Source of the DNA: Caulobacter sp. SLTY
Lineage (GTDB): Bacteria; Pseudomonadota; Alphaproteobacteria; Caulobacterales; Caulobacteraceae
Direction: 5' to 3'
NCBI RefSeq assembly: GCF_009905535.1
Contig: NZ_JAAALA010000004.1
Coordinates: 99,804 to 163,803, forward strand
Length of the DNA: 64,000 nt
Shown: positions 52,989 through 61,436 of the stretch, piece by piece
How positions within the stretch are numbered: the stretch's first letter is position 1
Layout of the letters: each line of letters starts with the position of its first letter
Program-made: the position numbers and the translations under genes
Notes under the pieces: model-generated
Database searches by the model: none
What the model was told of the DNA's origin: nothing
What the model saw: the letters and a program-made list of their open reading frames with translations, nothing else

Positions 52989-53099
52989 CTCCCCCTTCGG
53001 GGGAGGTGGCAGCCGCGTAGCGGCTGACGGAGGGGGTCCTCAACCGCCGTGAGCGGACCCCCTCAGTCGGCTTCGCCGACAGCTCCCCCGAAGGGGGAG
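52989..53099. repeat. Palindromic intergenic element with GGGGGAG ends
   Basis: 111-bp unit bounded by two self-complementary ends, CTCCCCCTTCGGGGGAG and CTCCCCCGAAGGGGGAG. Internal complementary segments (GACGGAGGGGGTCC / GGACCCCCTCAGTC and CAGCCGC/GCGGCTG) fold the unit into one long hairpin. It lies between the convergent TPP-enzyme and helicase genes and probably terminates both. Confidence 0.8.
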
Positions 53100-53113
53100 C
53101 AACTTAGAACCGC

Positions 53114-54970
53114 CTACGGCTTCCGCTTCTTGAACCCAGGCTTCCCGCCAGGCGGGCCCTTGAACGGCGGCTTCTTGTCGAAGGGCTTCTTCCCCTCGAA
53201 CGGCTTCTTCTCGCCATACGGCTTGCGCGGACCCCCCGGCCCGGCCCCCGAGCGCGTGGCGGGACGCGGCGCCGGCCTACGGGGCGCGCGCACGTCGTTC
53301 TCGCCCGGCGCCATCGACGGCTCGATCTTCACGTCGTCGCGCGAGGTCGCCCGCGCCGCTTCGGCGAACCGCACCGAAGCCTCGGCGCTGATCTCGAACT
53401 TGGTCTCGTTCTCGAAGATGCGGATCGAGCCGACGTCCTTCTTGGTCACGTGACCCAGGCGGCAGATCATCGGCAGGATCCACTTGGGGTCGGCGTTCTT
53501 GCCCCGGCCGACGTTCAGCCGGAACCAGATGCCGTCGCTCATCGCCCCTTCGCGCGGCGTCCGGTCGGGCCGGTCATACGCCGGGCGTTCGGGACGGTCA
53601 TAGTCGCCCCGGTCCGCCCGCTCGCGCGGCGCCCCTTTGGACGGCCGGGGGTCAGCCCCGCGCCCATCGTCGTAAAGCTCTTCCGGCTCGGGCAGTCCGC
53701 CCCGCTGCAGCCGCATGAAGGCCCCGGCGATCTCTTCCGGCGACTTCTGCTCGAGCAGCAGCTTGCCCAGCGCCATGTCCTCTTCGCCCACCGGCTCGAA
53801 GGTCATCGCCGTTTCCAGCAGCCGCGCCTTGTCCCGCTCGCGGATTTCATCCGCCCCCGGAGGGCCGCTCCAGCCCGCATCGATGTTGGCCGAGGCGAAC
53901 AGCATCTCGGCCTTGCGGCGCCGGGTATAGGGCACGATCAGCACCGCCGTGCCCTTGCGCCCGGCCCGGCCGGTGCGGCCCGAGCGGTGCATCAGGGTGG
54001 CCTTGTTCTGCGGCAGCTCGGCGTGGATGACGAGGCCCAGATCCGGCAGGTCCAGCCCGCGCGCCGCCACGTCGGTGGCCACGCACACCCGCGCATGGCC
54101 ATCCCGCAGCGCCTGCAGCGCGTCCGACCGCTCCCGCTGGGAAAGCTCGCCCGACAGCCCGACGACCGCGAAACCGCGCTCCTTCAGGCTGGCTTGCAGG
54201 TGCCGCACCGCTTCGCGCGTATGACAGAAGACCAGCGCCCCCGGCGCCTCGAAGTAGCGCAGCACATTGACCACCGCGTGCTCGATCTCGTTCGGCGCCA
54301 CGCGCACGGCGCGGTAGTCGATGTCGCCGTGCGGCTGATCGCGGGTGGTGGTGTCGATGCGCAGGGCATCGTTCTGGAACCGGCGGGCCAGCACGGCGAT
54401 GTCCTTGGCGATGGTCGCCGAGAACAGCAGGGTGCGGCGCTCCGGCGGCGCGGCCTCGAGGATGAACTCCAGGTCCTCGCGGAAGCCCAGGTCCAGCATC
54501 TCGTCGGCCTCGTCCAGCACCACGGCCCGGGCGCTGCCCAGTTCCAGGTTGCCGCGTTCCAGGTGGTCGCGCAGGCGCCCCGGCGTGCCGACCACGATGT
54601 GGGCGCCGGTGTTCAGCGCCCGCGCCTCGGCCCGCGCATCCATGCCGCCGACGCAGGAGACGATCTTTGCCCCGGTCTTGGCATAGAGCCAGGTCAGCTC
54701 GCGCTGCACCTGGATGGCCAGTTCTCGGGTCGGGGCGATGATCAGGGCCAGCGGCGCATCGGCCCGGCCGAACCGCTCGGCATCCCCCAGCAGGGTCCCG
54801 GCCATGGCGATGCCGAAGGCCACCGTCTTGCCCGAGCCCGTCTGGGCGCTGACCAGCAGGTCGCGATCGCCCTCGGCCTCCAGCACGGCGGATTGGACAG
54901 GGGTGGGAACTTCATAGCCGCGCTCGAGGAGCGCCGCGTCGAGGGCGGGGTGACTGGCGGGGAAGGTCAT
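53114..54970 (-). CDS. DEAD-box RNA helicase with DbpA-type RNA-binding domain
   Basis: 618-aa ATP-dependent RNA helicase. Q motif region YEVPTPVQSAVL, motif I AQTGSGKT, Ia PTRELAIQ, II VLDEADEML, III FSATI, IV-VI FCHTREAVRHL, ATDVAARGLDLP and HRSGRTGRAGRKG are all present. A DbpA-like RNA-binding domain follows (IWFRLNVGRGKNADPKWILPMI, about 480-560), then a lysine/glycine/proline-rich tail. It probably remodels rRNA during 50S assembly or acts at low temperature. A 395-bp gap upstream could include a long 5' leader. Confidence 0.92.
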   Translation of the reverse strand: MTFPASHPALDAALLERGYEVPTPVQSAVLEAEGDRDLLVSAQTGSGKTVAFGIAMAGTLLGDAERFGRADAPLALIIAPTRELAIQVQRELTWLYAKTGAKIVSCVGGMDARAEARALNTGAHIVVGTPGRLRDHLERGNLELGSARAVVLDEADEMLDLGFREDLEFILEAAPPERRTLLFSATIAKDIAVLARRFQNDALRIDTTTRDQPHGDIDYRAVRVAPNEIEHAVVNVLRYFEAPGALVFCHTREAVRHLQASLKERGFAVVGLSGELSQRERSDALQALRDGHARVCVATDVAARGLDLPDLGLVIHAELPQNKATLMHRSGRTGRAGRKGTAVLIVPYTRRRKAEMLFASANIDAGWSGPPGADEIRERDKARLLETAMTFEPVGEEDMALGKLLLEQKSPEEIAGAFMRLQRGGLPEPEELYDDGRGADPRPSKGAPRERADRGDYDRPERPAYDRPDRTPREGAMSDGIWFRLNVGRGKNADPKWILPMICRLGHVTKKDVGSIRIFENETKFEISAEASVRFAEAARATSRDDVKIEPSMAPGENDVRAPRRPAPRPATRSGAGPGGPRKPYGEKKPFEGKKPFDKKPPFKGPPGGKPGFKKRKP

Positions 54971-55365
54971 CGGAGTCGTTTCATGTTGCAGTGCACAATG
55001 GTGCGCGCAGGAGGGCGGGGCTCATACGCCCAATTGACGCAAAACGCCAGCTTTGCGGAAGGGGGCGACAATTCTACCCGGGTGAAATTGTCCGGCGTTC
55101 GAGGCGCCCGGGTTGACGGTTGTGGCTGCACCGCTGTGCGGCATCGGCGGGACCTGGGCCGGACCTGTGTCAAATATCGGTCGAACCGTTGGACGATCCT
55201 GGTCCCGCCTTGGTCTGACCGTTGATCATAAGTAGTGGAATATATTGAGAAAAATTTCCGCCCCGCTTCGTCATCCGGGGTATAATACCGCGTCGGATCA
55301 CCCGCTTCTCTCTCGCCACCCATCTTTGGGGATGCGCCCCGCCACTCCGTCCCTATATGCAACCC
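54971..55365. other. 395-bp intergenic region between helicase and monooxygenase genes
   Basis: No convincing gene is visible. It is less GC-rich than its surroundings in the part 55222-55260, contains a strong 26-bp dyad at 55067-55092, and a TATAAT at 55281-55286 that may serve as a -10 element for the rightward gene, although no matching -35 was found 16-18 bases upstream. It should hold the promoters of both divergent genes and possibly a structured leader of the helicase mRNA. Confidence 0.55.
55067..55092. promoter_or_regulatory. 26-bp imperfect palindrome, operator-like
   Basis: Outer arms GACAATT / AATTGTC (7 bp, perfect) surround a central 8-bp palindrome ACCCGGGT with two mismatched pairs between. 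It is centred about 110 bases upstream of the helicase start. It resembles a dimeric repressor operator or an RNA hairpin in a leader. Confidence 0.45.
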
Positions 55366-56367
55366 ATGACCCAGCTCTCCGTCCTCGACCTCGCCCCCAT
55401 CGTCCAGGGCGGCGATGCGGCCCAGGCCTTCGCCAACAGCGTCTCCCTGGCCCAGCATGCCGAGCGGCTTGGCTACCAGCGGTTCTGGCTGGCCGAGCAC
55501 CACAACATGAAGGGCATCGCCAGCGCCGCGACCAGCATCGTCATGGGTCATGTGGCGCAGCAGACCAAGACCATCCGCATCGGCGCGGGCGGCATCATGT
55601 TGCCCAACCACGCCCCCCTGGTCATCGCCGAACAGTTCGGCACCTTGGCCAGCCTCTACCCGGACCGCATCGATCTCGGCATCGGCCGCGCCCCCGGCAC
55701 CGACCAGCTGACCGCCCAGGCCCTGCGCCGCACGCTCAGCGGCAACATCGACCAGTTCCCCCGCGATGTGATGGAGATCCTCGCCTACCTCGGCCCAGAC
55801 AGTCCCGACGCCCGCGTCCGCGCCGTGCCCGGCTACGGCACCAACGTCCCGGTCTGGATCCTCGGCTCCAGCACCTACGGCGCCCAGCTGGCGGCCGCCC
55901 TTGGCCTGCCCTACGCCTTCGCCTCCCACTTCGCGCCGGGCGAGCTCGACTTCGCCATCGAGCTCTACCGCCGCCAGTTCCGCCCGTCGGAATACCTCGA
56001 CAAGCCCTACGTCATGGCCGGCTTCAACATCTTCGCCGCCGACACCGACGCGGAGGCCAAACTCCTGTTCACCTCGCTCCAGCAGGCCTTCGTCAACCTG
56101 CGCACCGGCAACCCCGGCCAGCTCCCGCCGCCCGTCGAAGGCTTCGGCGAACGGCTCGACCCCGCCGCCGCCGGCATGCTGGCCAACGCCCTCAGCTGCT
56201 CGGCCGTCGGTTCGCCGGAAACGGTGCGCCAGGGCCTCGCCGCCTTCATCGCCCGCACCGGCGTCGACGAGGTGATCGTCACCGCCCAGATCTTCGACCA
56301 CAAGGCGCGCCTACGCTCCTTCGAGATCGCGGCCGAGGTGCACGCGGACCTAGCGAAGGCGGCGTAG
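55366..56367 (+). CDS. Luciferase-like flavin-dependent monooxygenase
   Basis: 333-aa LLM-class protein of the MsnO8 type: [19 protein letters not shown] at the N-terminus, [57 protein letters not shown] and a C-terminal [11 protein letters not shown]. These use FMNH2 (or F420H2 in other clades) to oxidise an unknown compound. ATG 55366 (MTQLSVLD) matches the usual start; ATG 55357 would add three residues. No ribosome site is strong. It stands alone. Confidence 0.83.
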   Translation: MTQLSVLDLAPIVQGGDAAQAFANSVSLAQHAERLGYQRFWLAEHHNMKGIASAATSIVMGHVAQQTKTIRIGAGGIMLPNHAPLVIAEQFGTLASLYPDRIDLGIGRAPGTDQLTAQALRRTLSGNIDQFPRDVMEILAYLGPDSPDARVRAVPGYGTNVPVWILGSSTYGAQLAAALGLPYAFASHFAPGELDFAIELYRRQFRPSEYLDKPYVMAGFNIFAADTDAEAKLLFTSLQQAFVNLRTGNPGQLPPPVEGFGERLDPAAAGMLANALSCSAVGSPETVRQGLAAFIARTGVDEVIVTAQIFDHKARLRSFEIAAEVHADLAKAA

Positions 56368-56390
56368 GGCGTAGCGCAGCCCCTCTACAT

Positions 56391-56562
56391 CAACTCTCCC
56401 CCCGCTTTGCGGGGGGAGGACAGCTCTGGAGCCTTCAAGCGACAGAGCAGGAGGGGGGCAAGTCTGTCTGAAGATTATCCCCTACCGCCGGTGGGGCCCG
56501 CCTCCTGGTTTCTCGCTTAGGCTCGAAACCTGTCCTCCTCCCGCTTCGCGGGGGGAGAGTTG
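56391..56562. repeat. 172-bp palindrome-ended repeat, copy A
   Basis: Perfect 15-bp inverted ends (CAACTCTCCCCCCGC / GCGGGGGGAGAGTTG). The inner sequence is almost the same as copy B at 62312-62479, including ATTATCCCCTACCGCCGG and GCCCGCCTCCTGGTTTCTCG. It lies between the convergent monooxygenase and acetyltransferase genes. Confidence 0.88.
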
Positions 56563-56579
56563 AACAGCGTCAACCCCGC

Positions 56580-57059
56580 CTAAACCCGCGCCATCCCCGC
56601 CGGCGCCGCGGCCCCCTCGGCCAGCGGCTTCCACAACACCCGGCGCTGGTCCACCGGCCCCGGCATCCGCACGTCCGGCGCCGCGGCGAACCCCATCCGC
56701 CCGAAGTAGGGCGCATCCCCCACCAGGAACACGCACCCCCAACCCGCCTGCGCCGCCGCCTCGCAACACAGCTCCACCAGCCGCTGGCCGATGCCGTGCT
56801 TGCGCGCATCGGCCTCCACCGCGATCGGCCCCAGGAACACCGCCTCGCCGTCGCCGACCTTAACCGGCCACATCCGCACCGAGCCCAGCAGCGCCTCACC
56901 GCGCCAGGCGCTGATCGACAGCGCGCGCAGCACGGTGTTGCCCTCGCGCAGCCGATCGGCCGCCTTGGCGAAGCGGCCCGGACCGAAGGCCCGGTCGGTT
57001 AGGTCGAGGATGGCGGCGGCGTCTTGCGGCGCCTCGGGGCGGTAGGTGATGTCGGTCAT
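56580..57059 (-). CDS. GNAT-family N-acetyltransferase
   Basis: 159-aa acetyltransferase of the YhbS type. The acetyl-CoA binding motif is FLGPIAVEADARKHGIGQRLVELC (R-x-x-G-x-G/A pattern reading RKHGIG), followed by CVFLVGDAPYFGRMGFAAAPD, which is common to YhbS relatives. The substrate is unknown. It ends 17 bases from the palindromic repeat and is divergent from the MFS gene 188 bases away. Confidence 0.85.
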   Translation of the reverse strand: MTDITYRPEAPQDAAAILDLTDRAFGPGRFAKAADRLREGNTVLRALSISAWRGEALLGSVRMWPVKVGDGEAVFLGPIAVEADARKHGIGQRLVELCCEAAAQAGWGCVFLVGDAPYFGRMGFAAAPDVRMPGPVDQRRVLWKPLAEGAAAPAGMARV

Positions 57060-57247
57060 GGTCTCGGCGGCAGCGAACAGGAAAACGGCCCCGCCGGCGG
57101 CGCCGGGGAGCGGGCTATCGGCGCCCGGTTCGGACGCGGAAGATGGTTCGTCGCAGAGACTTCATCGCGCGCGGCCAATAGGGCCGTAACGGAGACGCGT
57201 CAACGCCGTTGCAGCGGCCCCCGCCAGCGGCCTAGCTTCGAGCCCAG

Positions 57248-58522
57248 ATGAGTGAGTCCCCCACTTCCGATGGCGAGGCCCAGGCGGCCCCCGACACCTC
57301 GATGCGCGCCCTGCTGCGGCAGCGCGATTTCGTCTTCTTCTGGTGCTCGCGGTGGACTGCGGTGCTCGGTGTCCAGATCATGAGCGTGGCGCTCGGCTGG
57401 CATGTCTACGACATCGCCCGCCGGACCATGGGGGTGAAGGAATCGGCCTTCATGGTCAGCATGATCGGCCTCGTTTCCTTCGTGCCGGTCCTGTTGCTGG
57501 CCCTGCCCGCCGGCGAGACCGCCGACCGGCATAACCGGCGCAAGATCCTGCTGTTCTGCTACAGCGGCGAGATCGCGGTGGCGCTCGGCCTGACCCTGGC
57601 CGCTTTCTTCAATCGCGAAACCATCCCCCTGCTGCTGGGCGCGGCCGTGCTGTTCGGGGTGGCGCGCGCCTTCTTCGCCCCGGCCAACACCGCGCTCGGG
57701 CCCATGCTGGTGCCGCGCGAGCTGCTGCCCCGCGCCATCGCCTGGAACAGCCTGGCCTGGCAGACCGCCTCGATCATCGGCCCGGCCGTCGGCGGCCTGC
57801 TCATCGTGGTCTCGCTCAGCGCGCCCTACGCGGTCGCCGCATGCCTCTATGTGGTGGCCATGGGCTGCATCCTCATGGTGCGCGGCAACGCCCAGCCTCA
57901 GGTTCAGCCGGGCTCCCGCTGGGCGCTGATGAAAGAAGGCCTGTCCTACGTCTGGAACAACAAGATCGTCTTCGGCGCCATCAGCCTCGACCTGGCCGCG
58001 GTCATCCTGGGCGGGGCGACCGCCCTGTTGCCTGTCTTCGCCCGCGACGTGCTGCATGTGGACTCCTGGGGGTTCGGCATTCTGCGCGCCGGACCGGCCA
58101 TCGGCGCCGCGGCGGTGGCGGTCTATCTGGCCGCCAACCCGATCCGCTCCCGCGCCGGGCTGATCATGTTCGCCTCGGTGGCCCTTTTCGGCCTCGGGAC
58201 CATCGCCTTCGGCCTGTCGAACTACCTCTGGCTCTCGGTCGCCGCCCTGATCCTGCTCGGTGGGGCCGACATGGTCAGCGTCTATGTCCGCCAGACCCTG
58301 ATCCAGCTGGCCACCCCCGACCACATGCGCGGCCGGGTGGCGACCGTCTCCTCCCTGTTCATTGGCGCCTCCAACGAACTGGGCGAGTTCGAGAGCGGCG
58401 TTGTCGCCCGCTTCCTCGGCCCTGTCGGGGCGGCGGTGTTCGGCGGGGTAGGGGCCCTGGCGGTGACCGGGATCTGGGCCTGGATGTTCCCGGCCCTGCG
58501 CAAGGCCGACCGGCTGGTCTGA
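57248..58522 (+). CDS. MFS exporter, EntS-like (MFS_3)
   Basis: 424-aa major facilitator with twelve predicted helices. It has LPAGETADRHNRRKILLFC between helices 2 and 3, ARAFFAPANTALGPMLVPRELLPRA in helix 4-5, and QTASIIGPAVGGLL. This pattern is typical of the EntS/MFS_3 group of siderophore and drug exporters. The substrate is unknown, with no siderophore genes nearby. Its stop is 67 bases before the SDR gene. Confidence 0.83.
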   Translation: MSESPTSDGEAQAAPDTSMRALLRQRDFVFFWCSRWTAVLGVQIMSVALGWHVYDIARRTMGVKESAFMVSMIGLVSFVPVLLLALPAGETADRHNRRKILLFCYSGEIAVALGLTLAAFFNRETIPLLLGAAVLFGVARAFFAPANTALGPMLVPRELLPRAIAWNSLAWQTASIIGPAVGGLLIVVSLSAPYAVAACLYVVAMGCILMVRGNAQPQVQPGSRWALMKEGLSYVWNNKIVFGAISLDLAAVILGGATALLPVFARDVLHVDSWGFGILRAGPAIGAAAVAVYLAANPIRSRAGLIMFASVALFGLGTIAFGLSNYLWLSVAALILLGGADMVSVYVRQTLIQLATPDHMRGRVATVSSLFIGASNELGEFESGVVARFLGPVGAAVFGGVGALAVTGIWAWMFPALRKADRLV

Positions 58523-58589
58523 GGCCCTTGCATCACCTTGGGTCCAGCGCTTAGACCCGTTCCCAACAATCGTTTGAGGGAGAAGGCGC

Positions 58590-59507
58590 ATGGGCGTTCT
58601 GTCGGGCAAGGTCGTGATCGTCACCGGCGCGGCCGGTGGTATCGGCAAGGAGTGCGCCCTGCTGGCGGCGCAAGAGGGCGCCAAGGTGGTGGTCAACGAC
58701 CTGGGCGGATCGGTCGCCGGCGGCGACGCCGGGGACGCCGGCCCCGCCGAACAGACGGCCCAGGAAATCCGCGCCGCCGGCGGCGAGGCGGTCTCCAATT
58801 CCGACAGCGTCACCGACATGAACGCCGTGAAGGCCATGGTCGAACAGGCCAAGGACACCTTCGGCGGCCTGCATGCCATCATCAATCCGGCCGGCATCCT
58901 GCGCGACGGCATGTTCCACAAGATGAGCGAAGAGGACTGGGACCGGGTCATCGAGGTGCACCTGCGCGGCGCCTTCAACGTCACCCGCGCCGCCGTGGAA
59001 CTGTTCCGCGACCAGCAGGAAGGCAGCTTCGTCCACTTCACCTCGACCAGCGGCCTGATCGGCAACATCGGCCAGGCCAACTACGCCGCCGCCAAGCTGG
59101 GCGTCATGGGCCTCTCGCGCATCGTCGCCATGGAAGGGGCGCTGAAGAACGTCCGCTCCAACATCATCGCGCCCTTCGCCTGGACCCGCATGATCGCCAC
59201 CATCCCGGTCAAGGACGAGGCCTCGGCGCAGCGGGTCGGCCGAATGAAGAACGCCATGCGCGCCGACCAGGTGGCCCAGCTGGCCATCGCCCTGGCCTCG
59301 CCGGAATCGAAGGAGTGCAGCGGCCAGGTGTTCTCGGTGCGCGGCAACGAGGTGGTGCTGTTCGACCAGCCCCGCCCGGTCCGCAACATGGCCAACACCG
59401 AGGGCTGGACCCCCCGCTCCCTGCTCGACGTCGCCCTGCCGGCGATGAAGAACAGCTTCACCGACCTCGGCGCCACCGCGGCCGTCTTCCCCTACGAGCC
59501 GATCTAA
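58590..59507 (+). CDS. SDR dehydrogenase, (3R)-hydroxyacyl-CoA/MFE-2-like
   Basis: 305-aa short-chain dehydrogenase. The cofactor loop is VTGAAGGIGKECALL, VNDLGGS follows strand 2 (as in peroxisomal MFE-2 type hydroxyacyl-CoA dehydrogenases), and the active site is S-TSGLIGNIGQANYAAAKLGV (Y-x3-K). The usual NNAGILRD reads NPAGILRDGMF: the second Asn is Pro. The extra C-terminal 50 residues fit the MFE-2 group. It likely oxidises a 3-hydroxyacyl-CoA and precedes the thiolase gene by nine bases. Confidence 0.85.
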   Translation: MGVLSGKVVIVTGAAGGIGKECALLAAQEGAKVVVNDLGGSVAGGDAGDAGPAEQTAQEIRAAGGEAVSNSDSVTDMNAVKAMVEQAKDTFGGLHAIINPAGILRDGMFHKMSEEDWDRVIEVHLRGAFNVTRAAVELFRDQQEGSFVHFTSTSGLIGNIGQANYAAAKLGVMGLSRIVAMEGALKNVRSNIIAPFAWTRMIATIPVKDEASAQRVGRMKNAMRADQVAQLAIALASPESKECSGQVFSVRGNEVVLFDQPRPVRNMANTEGWTPRSLLDVALPAMKNSFTDLGATAAVFPYEPI

Positions 59508-59516
59508 GGAACGCCC

Positions 59517-60716
59517 ATGCGCCGCGCCGCTATCGTCAGCCCCCTCCGCACCGCCGTCGGCAAGTTCCAGGGCGGGCTCGCCAGCATGACCGCCGGGGAG
59601 ATCGGCGGGACCATCATCAAGGCCCTGGTCGAGCGGACCGGCATCGATCCCGAGCGGATCGACGACGTGACATTCGCGCACGGCTACCCCAACGGCGAGG
59701 CGCCCTGCATCGCCCGCTGGTCCCTGCTGCAGGCGGGCCTGCCCATCGGCATTCCCGGCGTCTCCATGGACCGGCGTTGCGGCTCAGGCCTGCAGGCGGT
59801 GATCGACGCCGCCATGCGCATCCAGACCGGGGCGGCCGACGTGGTCATCGCCGGCGGCTGCGAGAGCATGAGCAACGTCGAATACTACTCCACCGACATG
59901 CGTAACGGCGCCCGCGCCGGCAGCGTCACCATGCACGACCGCCTGGCCCGCGGCCGGGTGATGAGCCAGCCGGTCGAGCGGTTCGGCGTGATCAGCGGCA
60001 TGATCGAGACCGCCGACAACCTGGCCCGCGACTATCAGATCAGCCGCGAGGAAAGCGACGAATACGCGGTGATGAGCCATCAGCGCGCCACCGCCGCCTG
60101 GGCGGCCGGCAAGTTCGCCGATGAGCTGGTCCCCGTCTCGGTCAAGCAGCGCAAGGGCGATCCGATCATCTTCGACCGCGACGAGGGCATCCGCCCCGAC
60201 GCCACCATGGAAACCATGGGCAAGCTGCGCGCCATCGAGAAGGACGGCGTCGTCACCGCCGGCAACGCCAGCCAGCAGAACGACGCCGGCGCCGCCTGCC
60301 TGGTCGTTGCGGAAGATAAGTTGGAGGAGTTGGGCCTGGAGCCCATCGGCTGGTTCCACAGCTGGGCCGCCGCCGGCTGCGAGCCCTCGCGCATGGGCAT
60401 CGGCCCGGTCCCGGCCGTCGAGCGGCTGTTCGCCCGCAACGGCCTGGGCTGGAGCGACATCGACCTGGTCGAACTCAACGAGGCCTTCGCGCCGCAGGTG
60501 CTGGCCGTGCTCAAGGGCTGGAACTGGGACGACCGCGACAAGCTGAACGTCAACGGCGGCGGCATCAGCCTGGGCCACCCCATAGGCGCCACCGGCGGCC
60601 GCATCCTCGCCAACCTGATGCACGAGATGCAGCGCCGCGAGGTCCGCTACGGCCTCGAGACCATGTGCATCGGCGGCGGCCAGGGCATCGCAGCGGTGTT
60701 CGAGCGCGCCGCCTAA
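59517..60716 (+). CDS. Acetyl-CoA acyltransferase (thiolase)
   Basis: 399-aa thiolase with all active-site elements: nucleophilic Cys in MDRRCGSGLQAV (about residue 88), His in GGGISLGHPIGATGG (about 350), and the second Cys in CIGGGQGIA (about 384). It performs the thiolytic cleavage of 3-ketoacyl-CoA, or the reverse condensation. It directly follows the SDR that would supply the 3-keto substrate, so the pair covers the last two beta-oxidation steps. AAGGAACG lies upstream of the ATG. Confidence 0.93.
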   Translation: MRRAAIVSPLRTAVGKFQGGLASMTAGEIGGTIIKALVERTGIDPERIDDVTFAHGYPNGEAPCIARWSLLQAGLPIGIPGVSMDRRCGSGLQAVIDAAMRIQTGAADVVIAGGCESMSNVEYYSTDMRNGARAGSVTMHDRLARGRVMSQPVERFGVISGMIETADNLARDYQISREESDEYAVMSHQRATAAWAAGKFADELVPVSVKQRKGDPIIFDRDEGIRPDATMETMGKLRAIEKDGVVTAGNASQQNDAGAACLVVAEDKLEELGLEPIGWFHSWAAAGCEPSRMGIGPVPAVERLFARNGLGWSDIDLVELNEAFAPQVLAVLKGWNWDDRDKLNVNGGGISLGHPIGATGGRILANLMHEMQRREVRYGLETMCIGGGQGIAAVFERAA

Positions 60717-60732
60717 GGCGCGCTCTAAACCC

Positions 60733-61014
60733 CTACATCCGGGGCGCGGACTGCAGGGCGCGCCGGCTGGTATCGTCCAGGGTTTCCTTGGCGGTCTTCT
60801 CCTCGGCCGCCCATTCGCCGGCCGTGCGGCAGATCTTCTTGCCCGGCGTGCGCGAGCCGGTCGGGGCGATCCGCTTGCAGACCACCCGCGACTTCTCGTC
60901 GGCCTGCTTGGCGCTTTCGACCGACACAGGGGTGACGGTGGTCGGCTGCTGGGCGAGGGCGGCGGCGGGTGCAAGCAACAGCGCTGCGGCCAGCGTGGCG
61001 CGAACGAGGATCAT
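60733..61014 (-). CDS. Small secreted cysteine-pair protein, paralogue 1
   Basis: 93-aa protein with a Sec signal peptide (MILVRATLAAALLLAPAAALA). The mature part contains CKRIAPTGSRTPGKKICRTAGEW, the same pattern as in the neighbouring gene: C-K-R-x3-TGSR-x-P-x-KK-x-C-x-TA-x-EW. The two cysteines may form a disulfide. Function is unknown. It is 35 bases downstream of paralogue 2 and reads in the same direction. Confidence 0.75.
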   Translation of the reverse strand: MILVRATLAAALLLAPAAALAQQPTTVTPVSVESAKQADEKSRVVCKRIAPTGSRTPGKKICRTAGEWAAEEKTAKETLDDTSRRALQSAPRM

Positions 61015-61049
61015 GACGTCTGCTCCCTAATGTCCTGGCCGGGGCGTGA

Positions 61050-61355
61050 TCAGCCGCCCGCGGCGCCCTGGATCTTGTTGGTCGTGCTGTTCATGCGGAT
61101 CTGGTTCTTCAGCTCTTCCTGAGCCTCCGCTTCCTGCTTGGCCCATTCCTCGGCGGTCTTGCAGACCTTCTTCTGAGGCATGCGGCTGCCGGTGATGACC
61201 ATCCGCTTGCAGAGGCGGCCGTCCTTGTCCTTGAACTTGCGGCCGTCATGGCCGACGCCGGCCTTGTCGGTGATGGTGGTCACCGGCTGGGCCAGCACGG
61301 CGCCGGTCGGGACCAGCAGGGCGGCGGAAATCGCCAGGGCGAGGTGAAGCTTCAT
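61050..61355 (-). CDS. Small secreted cysteine-pair protein, paralogue 2
   Basis: 101-aa protein with signal peptide MKLHLALAISAALLVPTGAV, cleaved near VLA. The mature part has CKRMVITGSRMPQKKVCKTAEEW, then a Glu/Lys-rich helix and a tail with MNSTTNK. It shares the C-K-R...TGSR...EW pattern with paralogue 1, evidence of tandem duplication. ATG 61355 has GGGGG nine bases upstream and gives a normal signal peptide; the frame is open to 61394. Function is unknown. Confidence 0.75.
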   Translation of the reverse strand: MKLHLALAISAALLVPTGAVLAQPVTTITDKAGVGHDGRKFKDKDGRLCKRMVITGSRMPQKKVCKTAEEWAKQEAEAQEELKNQIRMNSTTNKIQGAAGG

Positions 61356-61436
61356 GGTAACCCCCAGAAAGATCGGATGCTGAGCCTGCGGCAAACCCGC
61401 GTTCTCGGCAACCCAGTGCGGCGAAATCGTCCAGAC

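Noticed and set aside
43762..53099. CRISPR-like array formed by the repeated palindromes
   Set aside because: The elements are single, widely spaced units of different families without regular spacers or cas genes.
53049..53453. Glycine/proline/phenylalanine-rich small protein on the plus strand
   Set aside because: It is antisense to the repetitive Lys/Gly/Pro tail of the DEAD-box helicase and begins inside a palindromic element.
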